Source: Actinomycetota bacterium (GTDB taxonomy: Bacteria; Actinomycetota; Actinomycetes; S36-B12). Taken from it: a DNA stretch of 50,038 bases. Made by a program: the position numbers and the translations under genes. The notes under the pieces were generated by a model. That model searched no databases. It was not told the origin of the DNA and saw nothing but the letters and a program-made list of their open reading frames with translations. Where the stretch lies: positions 1 through 50,038 of the forward strand of contig JAFMCH010000007.1 in NCBI GenBank assembly GCA_017857875.1, given 5' to 3'. Of the stretch, positions 41,608 through 50,038 are shown piece after piece; the stretch's first letter is position 1, and each line of letters starts with the position of its first letter.

Positions 41608-44600
41608 ACCGTTCGTCTGTATTGACCGCCCACCTCAAAAAACGCCTCGGTGATCTGACCGAGCGTGCAGTGGCGCACCGCAGTCATCAAGGCCGCAAAG
41701 ACGTTATCTCCCGCGAGAGCTGCCTGCTTGAGCGCGGTTAACTCCGCTTCGCTCGTCTGCTGATTCCGCTGGGTGAAGTGGGCTAATCGGGCAAGTTGGC
41801 TGGCACGCTGGTCGTCAGTTCCTCGTGCCAGTACAACAGGTCGCATCGTGTCATCGGCAGGAGCCGACTCGTCGGCAAGAAACGTATTGACCCCGACTAT
41901 TGGGATAGTGCCATTGTGCTTTCCATGCTCGTATTGCATTGATTCATCTTGAATCTTGCCGCGTTGATATCCGGTCTCCATCGCACCGAGCACCCCGCCT
42001 CGGTCAGCAATTCGTTCGAATTCGACCAGCACTGCTTCTTCAACGAGGTCAGTCAATTCGTCGATCAAGAATGATCCCTGCAGGGGATTCTCGTTCATCG
42101 ACACTCCCCACTCGGCGTCAATAATCATTTGAATCGCGAGTGCTCGACGCACTGACTCACTCGATGGGGTGGTAACGGCCTCGTCATAAGCATTGGTGTG
42201 CAGTGAGTTTGCGTTGTCATATATGGCACATAGCGCTTGCAGTGTGGTTCGAATGTCATTGAAATCCATCTCTTGGGCGTGCAACGAGCGCCCAGACGTT
42301 TGAATGTGATACTTCAATTGCTGAGACCGCACGTTTGCGCCATACACATCTCGCATTGCGATCGCCCAAATTCGTCGGGCCACTCGTCCGAGCACTGTGT
42401 ATTCGATATCCATGCCGTTGGAGAAAAAGAACGACAGGTTCGGTGCGAAATCATCAATGGCCATTCCCCGGGCAAGATAGGACTCCACATAGGTGAAACC
42501 GTTTGCCAAGGTGAACGCCAACTGACTAATGGGGTTGGCTCCAGCCTCGGCAATGTGGTAGCCGCTGATCGATACAGAGTAGAAGTTCTCTACGTCATGA
42601 TCGATGAACCACTGCTGTATGTCGGCCATGCATCGAAGCGAGAATTCCGTCGAGAACAGACAGGTGTTCTGCCCTTGATCTTCTTTCAAGATGTCGGCCT
42701 GCACTGTTCCGCGCAGGGCGGTCACGGTCGATCGAAGCAGTTGGTCACGCTCAATACTGTCAGGGGCGCGACCGTGCTCACCGGTAAAGGCCTCGACCTG
42801 TTGATCAATCGCGGCATTGAAATACATAGCCAGGATCGTTGGGGCCGGTCCATTGATCGTCATCGACACTGACGTATCAGGCGCGCTCAGATTAAAACCC
42901 TCATACACCGCTTTCATGTCGTCAAGCGTGGCCACGGAAACACCGGACGTGCCTACCTTGCCGTAGATATCTGGCTGTGTGGAAGGGTCACGTCCGTAGA
43001 GGGTGACCGAATCAAATGCGGTAGACAGTCGTATTGCCGGTTGACCCTTGCTGAGCAACTTGAAGCGAGCGTTTGTATGAGCCGGGTCACCTTCGCCAGC
43101 GAACATGCGAGCGGGGGTCTCACCTGCCCTTTTCAGGGGAAATACTCCGGCCGTGTAGGGGAAGTGTCCCGGCAAATTTTCGTTTCGGAGAAAACGAATA
43201 ATTGCCCCTGGCTCATCGTCAGGGGGAAGCGCGACCCTTGGCACCTCAAGATGTGACTGGGTTGTGCGGGTCAGTGGCGCATGCACCTGACGACCACGAA
43301 TCGTGTAGGTGAGTTGTGATTGTCCGTACTGACTGCGTTTCAGAGGCCATTCGGTGAGTTGTTTGATGGTCTGTTCATCAAGTGTGTGGTGGATATCTTG
43401 GGCCAGCACTTCGACCAGTTCGGCTTCCACCTGGTGCCCAACGGCATGGAGCTCTTTTGCGCTCTCGCGCAATGCATGGATTCGACGGACAGTGTCAATG
43501 TGTTCGTTGGTCGATGCGTGATAGCTGCGCACCAAATCGCTAACTAGGGCAAGGTGACGCTCTCGCCCGCGCGGAACAATGACGGAGCGCTCGACCTCTC
43601 CGTCGTCTGACAGGTCGGGTACTGCGAACGTAGGCAATCCGTGTTCCTGCAGACGCCGCATCAGATCTGCACTCAACCGGTCAACTCCGCCGTCGGCGAA
43701 ATGGGCGGCCGACGTCAAGAACACCGGCATCTGCTGCCACGTCGCATCGAAGGCAGATCGATTGCGCAGCATTTGTCGAGCGACATCACGTCGTGCGTCT
43801 TCGGCACCACGTCGCTCAGACTTGTTGACCGCCACAACATCAGCAAAGTCGAGCATGTCGATCTTCTCCAGTTGCGATGCGGCACCGTACTCGGGCGTCA
43901 TGACATACAGGCTCACATCACAGTGATCCACCACACCGGAGTCGCCTTGGCCCACTCCGGGCGTCTCAATAATGACCACATCGAAGCCCGCAAGTGAGCA
44001 GGCAAGAGTCATGTCATCGAGCGCCTCTGGTAACGCAGAGTCATTACTGCGCATAGCAATTGACCGAAAGTAAATATTGTCTGCGTAAATGCTATTCATC
44101 CGAATACGGTCGCCCAGCAGGGCCCCACCACCGCGACGTCGAGTTGGGTCGATTGCCAAGACCGCGACACGAAGTTTGTCTTCGCTAAATGAGCGCATTC
44201 GGCGGATAATTTCATCCGTTAACGAGGACTTACCTGACCCTCCGGTGCCGGTAATGCCCAGAACCACCGCTCGTTTGGTCTCCGTTTGCCGGATGCGCGC
44301 AACGAACTCCTGGTCACTTCCATTTTCAAGAATCGTTATTGCACGGGCGAGATCCGTTACCGAGCCCGTGCGCAACCCAGCCCAGTCAACCGGGCTGGCA
44401 GTTAGGTCAACATCGCACTCTACAATCAACTCATTGATCATTCCGTCCAGACCAAGGCGCTGACCGTCTTGTGGAGAAAATATGCGCACCCCCATGGCCC
44501 GTAGTTGATCAATCTCATCCGGCACGATTACGCCACCGCCCCCACCGAAGATCTTGACGTGACCCGCACCCGCCGCATCAAGTTGCTCGCGTAAATATGC

Positions 44601-44846
44601 GAAGTACTCCAGGTGGCCGCCCTGATAGGACGAAATCGCAATCCCCTGGACGTCTTCGCTAATAGCGGTCGTTACTACTTCGGCCACACTGCGGTCATGT
44701 CCGAGGTGAATGACCTCAGCCCCTTGCGCTTGCAATATGCGTCGCATGATGTTGATTGCGGCATCGTGGCCGTCGAACAGACTCGCGGCCGTGACAAAGC
44801 GCACCGGGTGCTTGGGGTGATGAAGGGCTGGCTGGTTCACTCCCAA
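41604..44846 (-). CDS. icmF: Fused isobutyryl-CoA mutase/G-protein chaperone
   Basis: B12-binding LFDGHDAA N-terminus, GITGTGGSGKSSLTDE GTPase, C-terminal mutase domain; 1080 aa single chain. Confidence 0.93.
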   Translation of the reverse strand: MGVNQPALHHPKHPVRFVTAASLFDGHDAAINIMRRILQAQGAEVIHLGHDRSVAEVVTTAISEDVQGIAISSYQGGHLEYFAYLREQLDAAGAGHVKIFGGGGGVIVPDEIDQLRAMGVRIFSPQDGQRLGLDGMINELIVECDVDLTASPVDWAGLRTGSVTDLARAITILENGSDQEFVARIRQTETKRAVVLGITGTGGSGKSSLTDEIIRRMRSFSEDKLRVAVLAIDPTRRRGGGALLGDRIRMNSIYADNIYFRSIAMRSNDSALPEALDDMTLACSLAGFDVVIIETPGVGQGDSGVVDHCDVSLYVMTPEYGAASQLEKIDMLDFADVVAVNKSERRGAEDARRDVARQMLRNRSAFDATWQQMPVFLTSAAHFADGGVDRLSADLMRRLQEHGLPTFAVPDLSDDGEVERSVIVPRGRERHLALVSDLVRSYHASTNEHIDTVRRIHALRESAKELHAVGHQVEAELVEVLAQDIHHTLDEQTIKQLTEWPLKRSQYGQSQLTYTIRGRQVHAPLTRTTQSHLEVPRVALPPDDEPGAIIRFLRNENLPGHFPYTAGVFPLKRAGETPARMFAGEGDPAHTNARFKLLSKGQPAIRLSTAFDSVTLYGRDPSTQPDIYGKVGTSGVSVATLDDMKAVYEGFNLSAPDTSVSMTINGPAPTILAMYFNAAIDQQVEAFTGEHGRAPDSIERDQLLRSTVTALRGTVQADILKEDQGQNTCLFSTEFSLRCMADIQQWFIDHDVENFYSVSISGYHIAEAGANPISQLAFTLANGFTYVESYLARGMAIDDFAPNLSFFFSNGMDIEYTVLGRVARRIWAIAMRDVYGANVRSQQLKYHIQTSGRSLHAQEMDFNDIRTTLQALCAIYDNANSLHTNAYDEAVTTPSSESVRRALAIQMIIDAEWGVSMNENPLQGSFLIDELTDLVEEAVLVEFERIADRGGVLGAMETGYQRGKIQDESMQYEHGKHNGTIPIVGVNTFLADESAPADDTMRPVVLARGTDDQRASQLARLAHFTQRNQQTSEAELTALKQAALAGDNVFAALMTAVRHCTLGQITEAFFEVGGQYRRTV

Positions 44847-44875
44847 ATCATAGGTCTTCCGACTATTGTACGTCC

Positions 44876-45382
44876 ATGATTAATGCAATACCTGGTCCCC
44901 GCGATCCGATCGCGGAGGCCGAAAATCAATGGCGTGCCCATGGTTGGGCCGAGGCGGCACCGGGCATGGCGGCGATCACCGCGATCATGCGCGCCCAGCA
45001 GATCGCCCTGGCCGCCGTTGAGGCCGTGCTCCGCCCGCACGAGATCACCTTTGCTCGCTACGAAGTTCTCATGCTGTTGGAATTCTCTTCACGTGGCGAA
45101 CTGCCGATGCGCATTATCGGCTCGCGCCTGCAGGTACATCCCACCAGCGTGACCAATGCGGTTGACCGGCTCGAACAATCCTCGCTCGTTCGCCGTAAGC
45201 CGCACCCCACCGATCGTCGCACCACGCTCGTTGCCATCACCGCCGCCGGCCGTCGCCTGGCAAAGGCGGCTACCGACGACCTGAATAGCAACGTCTTCGA
45301 AAATCTGGGAGTATCAGACACGGTCGTTACACAACTTAATCGTGATCTCACGAAGTTTCGGCAAGCCGCCGGTGACTTCTAG
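44876..45382 (+). CDS. MarR-family transcriptional regulator
   Basis: ARYEVLMLLEFSSRGELPMRIIGSRLQVHPTSVTNAVDRLEQSSLVRRKPHPTDRRTTLVAITAAGR. Confidence 0.9.
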   Translation: MINAIPGPRDPIAEAENQWRAHGWAEAAPGMAAITAIMRAQQIALAAVEAVLRPHEITFARYEVLMLLEFSSRGELPMRIIGSRLQVHPTSVTNAVDRLEQSSLVRRKPHPTDRRTTLVAITAAGRRLAKAATDDLNSNVFENLGVSDTVVTQLNRDLTKFRQAAGDF

Positions 45383-45432
45383 TACCCACCACTGCCTAGG
45401 GAGCACCCATCAACCGTTCACATGCGCTCACG

Positions 45433-46338
45433 ATGACTGCGGTCTCACTTGGCATCGCGCTTGTTGTATCCGCCCCAGCTTCTGCCATCTCGCCACCCGC
45501 GGTCGGGCCCGCAGCAGTCGATTCAACCGAGAGGGTCGAGTCGGCAGGCGACATTGTGCCCGGCGTGAGCAAGCTATTCGTGCAAAGTGCAGGCCGTGCC
45601 AGCGCTGTGCGAATCCGTGGCAAGAAATACAAGGTAGTAATGCGCAATACCGACCCAACGACGCTGTGGTTTGCTGATCGCCCTACGCGATCGGCGGGTA
45701 ATCAAACGACACGGTCGTTCGTTAACGAGTGGTCGACTAATGGCTTCGACGCAGATCCACCCAATGCAGTGATCCAATTCGGAGCCGACGAAGGCATCGC
45801 GGTGGAATTGACTAGCCCTCGCTACAACGCCAAGAAAGGGACCCTCCGCTACACCGCCGTGGTCATTGAGCAAAATCCGGTGAAGTTGCCGAAACGACTC
45901 AGCAACGTCTCGCTGTTTATTGACGATGCAGGATTGGTGTATCAGCAGTTGACCTTTCAAGTGTCAGATTTTCAACTGGGGCAGCAACTGGGCATCTCTC
46001 TCAGTCAAGGCCCGGGGGCAACTTCTCCAGTCGCTTTCTCTTCGGGAGAACCATTCCAACCGGGTAGCACGATTGTTTTGGATGCGTTGGACAACCCGTT
46101 GTCGATCGATAACCTCGACATCTCCGAATCGCAAATTCTTATCTACACGGTACCCAGTGATCAATTCGATAGTGTTTCCTTCACTCTCCAGCTCAACCTC
46201 GTGGCTGAGCAGGGCATCGAGGGCTACTACCTCCGCTTAGAAGCCGATCCGGGTGTTTCGGTGACTGTGTCAACTGGATCTACGCTGCCGCGGATCGTGA
46301 ACAATACCGAGACCTACTTCGAATGGAACCCCAGTTAG
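45433..46338 (+). CDS. Secreted protein with TTLWFADRPxRxAG...DPPNAVI domain
   Basis: Signal-like N-terminus; MRNTDPTTLWFADRPTRSAGNQTTRSFVNEWSTNGFDADPPNAVIQFG. Confidence 0.75.
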   Translation: MTAVSLGIALVVSAPASAISPPAVGPAAVDSTERVESAGDIVPGVSKLFVQSAGRASAVRIRGKKYKVVMRNTDPTTLWFADRPTRSAGNQTTRSFVNEWSTNGFDADPPNAVIQFGADEGIAVELTSPRYNAKKGTLRYTAVVIEQNPVKLPKRLSNVSLFIDDAGLVYQQLTFQVSDFQLGQQLGISLSQGPGATSPVAFSSGEPFQPGSTIVLDALDNPLSIDNLDISESQILIYTVPSDQFDSVSFTLQLNLVAEQGIEGYYLRLEADPGVSVTVSTGSTLPRIVNNTETYFEWNPS

Positions 46339-46386
46339 CCCGGCGGACAGCAGGCGGGCGCACCAGGCGTGGGCTAGGTTGATCCA

Positions 46387-46692
46387 GTGCGTTTATTGAC
46401 ATCGGCGATCGCTGCTGGCGCCCTGATCGGCGGCTACGCCACCGCCCGTTACACCAAGCGCCGCGAACTCGGCGGGGTTGTGTTGGCCGCCGGCGCTATC
46501 ACCTGCGGCACACTGTGGTGGCGGTCGGCGGGCCCCGTTCCTGCCATCGTTTCTGTCGGCATCTACCTCGGGGCATTCGGTGGTTCGCATCCACTCGCCA
46601 AGCAGTTGGGCGCGTGGCCGTCGGTGTTGTCGGTTGCCGCCACTACGGCCGCCTCCACCTACACAATCACCGCACCTCGTTCACTCGCGTAA
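46387..46692 (+). CDS. Small membrane protein
   Basis: 101 aa, three to four hydrophobic segments. Confidence 0.6.
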   Translation: MRLLTSAIAAGALIGGYATARYTKRRELGGVVLAAGAITCGTLWWRSAGPVPAIVSVGIYLGAFGGSHPLAKQLGAWPSVLSVAATTAASTYTITAPRSLA

Positions 46693-46978
46693 TTCCCCCA
46701 CTCGTGCGCAGACGCGAGCGCTCACTCGCCGGTGTTCGTATTCCTGCCTTGTAGAGCCCCCGCACCACGTGCCGGGTGGTGACCTCTATCGCGCCCTCCT
46801 CGATCGCGATGACGCGCATCGGCTCAGGTATGTCGTAGTGGTCACCGCCGAAGGCCCTTGGCGGAACGCCAATCCATCTGGCAAAAGCATGCAACTCGTC
46901 TAGGTGTTCATCGCTCACCAGGTGACACCAGAGCATATTTCGCCACGGCCACATCGCCGGGTCAACGAGTAGCGCCAT
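46667..46978 (-). CDS. DUF4031-type protein
   Basis: MALLVDPAMWPWRNMLWCHLVSDEHLDELHAFARWIGVPPRAFGGDHYDIP. Confidence 0.8.
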   Translation of the reverse strand: MALLVDPAMWPWRNMLWCHLVSDEHLDELHAFARWIGVPPRAFGGDHYDIPEPMRVIAIEEGAIEVTTRHVVRGLYKAGIRTPASERSRLRTSGGITRVNEVR

Positions 46979-46987
46979 AGCAGGATG

Positions 46988-47386
46988 CTAATCGCTAATC
47001 AGATGCGGACTCAATCGCTCGAGTACCTTCTCGGGGATGCGAATAGGCCGACCCGTGTGTTCATCAACCACAGCCAGTTTCGAAACTGCCGTCGCAACGA
47101 CCGTGTCGTTGTCATCATGGATGACATAGTCGACTACGTATGACGATCGTGCTAACGACGACAACCAGACATCAATCCGAATCGGCTCGCGCCCATAAGC
47201 CAACGGCTGTACGTATCTCACCTGCTGTTCGACCACCAGTTGGGCGAAGCCGTGGCCGAACACGAGGTTCGTGTCTTCAATCAGTCCAAGTCGGGCCTCT
47301 TGCAGATAGTCGTAGAAAACAACATTGTTGACGTGGCCGAGTGGATCTAGATCTGAGAAGCGCCGATAGACAAGAATTGACTTCAT
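46988..47386 (-). CDS. Acyl-CoA thioesterase (4HBT hotdog)
   Basis: YRRFSDLDPLGHVNNVVFYDYLQEARL. Confidence 0.9.
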   Translation of the reverse strand: MKSILVYRRFSDLDPLGHVNNVVFYDYLQEARLGLIEDTNLVFGHGFAQLVVEQQVRYVQPLAYGREPIRIDVWLSSLARSSYVVDYVIHDDNDTVVATAVSKLAVVDEHTGRPIRIPEKVLERLSPHLISD

Positions 47387-47396
47387 TGATCGCAGC

Positions 47397-47924
47397 CTAA
47401 CTCCAGTCTGGTTTCACCGGTTCAGGGCGTGGATCAATCAAATGCGGTGAATCCTTGCGGTGCACCAAGAATGTGCGTTTAAAGGAACACACTTCCACTC
47501 CATCTTGATTGAGCGTACGGGTCTTGACGGTCACCACACCCGCCTGCGGCCGCGAGCCAGACGCTCGCACCTGCAGCACGAGCGACTCCGACCACAGTGT
47601 GTCGCCCGCAAAGACCGGATGCGTCATCCGCACCTCATCCCAACCAAGATTCGCGACGCCATTTTGCGTAAGGTCGGTGACGCTCTGCCCTGATGCGATA
47701 GCCAACGTCAGCGGTGAGACCACCAGTGGGCGGCCGAATTCAGTCTGCTTGCCGTACTCGACGTTAAAATGCAACTCGCTGGTGTTCATCGTCAACAGCG
47801 TGAACCACGTGTTGTCTTCTTGGGTGACGGTTCGACCTAGCGGGTGGCGGTAGACATCACCCTCGGTGAAATCCTCGAAGAAGCGCCCGCGCCATCCCGC
47901 GACCTCACGTGGCTGTTCACTCAT
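47397..47924 (-). CDS. MaoC-family hydratase
   Basis: GRFFEDFTEGDVYRHPLGRTVTQEDNTWFTLLTMNTSELHF; FAGDTLWSES. Confidence 0.88.
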   Translation of the reverse strand: MSEQPREVAGWRGRFFEDFTEGDVYRHPLGRTVTQEDNTWFTLLTMNTSELHFNVEYGKQTEFGRPLVVSPLTLAIASGQSVTDLTQNGVANLGWDEVRMTHPVFAGDTLWSESLVLQVRASGSRPQAGVVTVKTRTLNQDGVEVCSFKRTFLVHRKDSPHLIDPRPEPVKPDWS

Positions 47925-47953
47925 CGTTACTGCTCCTTTGGTGTTTAGGTGAG

Positions 47954-48898
47954 CTAGATCTTGCGGTAGTCGATGCGCGACATGCGTGGGCCCCGGCGCG
48001 GCATCGCCCCAAACTTAGTCAGTTCCAAAAGCCGCACCACAATTTGGCGGTGCGGCCGGTAGGGCTCGAGCAGTTCCAGCATGTCGTCATCGGTACCGTC
48101 CTCCTTGCCGGTGAGCGCCCAGGTGACGAAACGGCCCAGGTGATAGTCGCCCACGGAAACTGCATCAGTATCACCAAGGGCGGTCTTGGCGATCTCGGCG
48201 TAACTCCATTCACCTATCCCTGGCAGCGCCAACAAGCGGGCACGCGCATCCGGAGTCGTCATGGCGCTGGCCTGCTCGATTCGACTCGCATACCTGGCGC
48301 ACGAGACGATAGTTCGAGAGCGCTTCGGGTCGACCCCGGCCTGATGCCACGACCACGACGGCACCATGCGCCACCCCTCGGCATTCGGTGACACCATCAT
48401 TCCCGCCGGCGCATCGGTGGCGGCCGGCGAACCGAACTCCTTCACTAGCCTGCGTCGGGCCGCCATGGCATCAAGACCCACCACCTTCTGTTCCAAGACC
48501 ACGAAGACCAGCGCCTCAAATACCAACCCGGTACCAGGCACCCGAAGGCCTCGGTTGCGACGATAAGCATCGCGAATGACCGCGTGCGAGGCACCGTCGA
48601 GATGGTCGGATGAATCCGCCAAAGTGGTCTCACCAAACAGTGCTGGCACCACCTCGAGTTGCCATTGCGCCCCCGCACCCCACGCGCGCACCTCGACGCC
48701 GCGGTCACCGTCTTGGGTGGCACACATGGTTACGGGGCCCTCGGGGGTGTGCGCTGTACGCCACACATTTTGCCCATCCATCCGGTGCACGGGGTCGTGT
48801 CTTCCGCGACCAAAAACCGACAGGGTGGTGAGCACATCGAGTGGTTTCGTCGAACGCCAGCGTCGCACGCGTGGCGTCGATGCGTCGGTCACACTCAC
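47954..48898 (-). CDS. DNA-3-methyladenine glycosylase/AlkA-like HhH-GPD protein
   Basis: FEALVFVVLEQKVVGLDAMAARRRLVKEFG, ARLLALPGIGEWSYAEIAKTALGDTDAVSVGDYHLG. Confidence 0.8.
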   Translation of the reverse strand: MSVTDASTPRVRRWRSTKPLDVLTTLSVFGRGRHDPVHRMDGQNVWRTAHTPEGPVTMCATQDGDRGVEVRAWGAGAQWQLEVVPALFGETTLADSSDHLDGASHAVIRDAYRRNRGLRVPGTGLVFEALVFVVLEQKVVGLDAMAARRRLVKEFGSPAATDAPAGMMVSPNAEGWRMVPSWSWHQAGVDPKRSRTIVSCARYASRIEQASAMTTPDARARLLALPGIGEWSYAEIAKTALGDTDAVSVGDYHLGRFVTWALTGKEDGTDDDMLELLEPYRPHRQIVVRLLELTKFGAMPRRGPRMSRIDYRKI

Positions 48899-48943
48899 CC
48901 GCCCATTCTGCTCACCCCCTCGACGCGGTGCGAGCCGGCGGGG

Positions 48944-50038
48944 TTAGCGGGGGCGAAGGAGAATATTGGGCGATATCACCCCGTCGCGGGTACGCATCTG
49001 CATCACCATGGGCCGACGGATTTTGCGCTGCCAACTGAACTCACCCTGGGTTGGCACAGCCATGCGCTGCACTCCGGGCGTGAATCCCCTCGTTCCTAAC
49101 TTTCGCAGCCACGGTCGCAGTGGTTGACTTACCTGACTGCCTGTTACCTGGCCGATTACCTGCACATGCCCGTTGCCTGCTTCTGCGGTCATCGAAAACA
49201 TGGCATCGCTGTCTGGCTTCAACTGTGTGCCCACGGCGATGTGTTGTGTGTTACCTGTGGGTGAGAGCCCGGTCAGATACAGTGCATACCGGCCCGCAGG
49301 CAGCGCAGCTGGAATCTGGAGCTCTGCAATGGATTCCCCCTTCGGATCCGACGCGACATCACCAAGGTGAATCGCTTGTTCCGAATCGTTGGCGCGCACG
49401 TGCACGCTAATCATGGATGATGCTAAGAAGCCATGACCGCGCATCGCGAGCGACCCTCCAGCGCGAAGAATCACGCCTTGCCTGCTGGTTCCTTGCCGCA
49501 AACCCTTGCCGGTTGTGGTCGACATGATCCAGTGAGTATGTGAGCCGGAGATGATGGCCGCGTCGGTGCGCAGGTTTTCTGCCACGGCCAGCGAGTGGGT
49601 TGCGTACGGGTCAACGATCACACTCATACCCGGGCGTGGCACGCCTAGTTTCGGTGTGTCATCAGGCGCCGATAGTGCCGGGGCATCCTGATGGGGAATC
49701 ACCGGATCATCAAGCACGGCAAACTCGCCGGGTTCGCCGTTGCTGACGGCGGCAACTCGGAACAGATACTCCGTGCCATTGACCAGATTTGTCACGACGT
49801 CTTGGGTATCAGCGATGATCGATCCATCTGTGGCAGGCGCCCATACACCCTCGGCGCTATCGGATTGCTCCACCAGATAGCCGGCGATGTCGAACATGTC
49901 GGCATTCGGTGGCGGCTGCCAGGTAAGCCGAACAGCGGAGTTACCGACCTCGACACGGTGAATGATCGGTGGTGCGAGAACCTCCGGTTCCGGTTCAGGT
50001 GCCGGCGGTGGTGCGGGTGCCGGCGGTAGTGCGGGTGG
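48944..50038 (-). CDS. Surface/secreted protein with Fn3 domain, partial (N-terminus beyond right edge)
   Basis: Frame is open past the track's M at 49897: PPAPLPPAPAPPPAPEPEPEVLAPPIIHRVEVGNSAVRLTWQPPPNADMFDIAGYLVEQ..., Pro-rich linker then Fn3. Confidence 0.8.
   Translation of the reverse strand, partial: PPALPPAPAPPPAPEPEPEVLAPPIIHRVEVGNSAVRLTWQPPPNADMFDIAGYLVEQSDSAEGVWAPATDGSIIADTQDVVTNLVNGTEYLFRVAAVSNGEPGEFAVLDDPVIPHQDAPALSAPDDTPKLGVPRPGMSVIVDPYATHSLAVAENLRTDAAIISGSHTHWIMSTTTGKGLRQGTSRQGVILRAGGSLAMRGHGFLASSMISVHVRANDSEQAIHLGDVASDPKGESIAELQIPAALPAGRYALYLTGLSPTGNTQHIAVGTQLKPDSDAMFSMTAEAGNGHVQVIGQVTGSQVSQPLRPWLRKLGTRGFTPGVQRMAVPTQGEFSWQRKIRRPMVMQMRTRDGVISPNILLRPR

Noticed and set aside
42237-42872. 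211-aa ORF antisense to icmF
   Set aside because: Shadow frame; no motif or upstream RBS.
44847-44875. Possible cobalamin riboswitch upstream of icmF
   Set aside because: Only about 29 bp separate icmF and the divergent MarR gene; no room for a B12 element.

Overview
About 50 kb of chromosomal sequence from a GC-rich actinobacterium. Most of it is core genome. The gene order from the PBP/WhiB region to acs (about 5.8-24.5 kb) resembles, from memory, the mycobacterial ponA2-whiB4-ArsA pair-DUF4177-RidA-MBL-crp-nth-TlpA-NUDIX-marP-hydrolase-holin-acs block. The lysC/asd, recR, dnaX, SRP RNA and tRNA-Ser genes are also typical core genes. I saw no prophage, transposase, CRISPR array or classical defence island. 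Points that merit follow-up: (1) a 94-aa ORF with 23 serines in strict period 3 (S-x-x), wedged between a ROK kinase and a thioredoxin gene; (2) a radical SAM / pepsin-like aspartic protease / exported Cys-type sulfatase cluster at the left edge, with a 20-bp perfect palindrome upstream and a divergent subtilisin; (3) a Fic-like protein that keeps an inhibitory-type motif but has a degenerate catalytic motif; (4) an IclR-E1alpha-E1beta-standalone lipoyl module, bordered by a long hairpin with 24-bp perfect arms, inserted between lysC and recR; (5) a DxDGDGIPD calcium-motif-like tail on NhaA; (6) a GT11-like glycosyltransferase apparently in the lysC-asd operon. All product calls come from reading motifs by eye; no database search was run.
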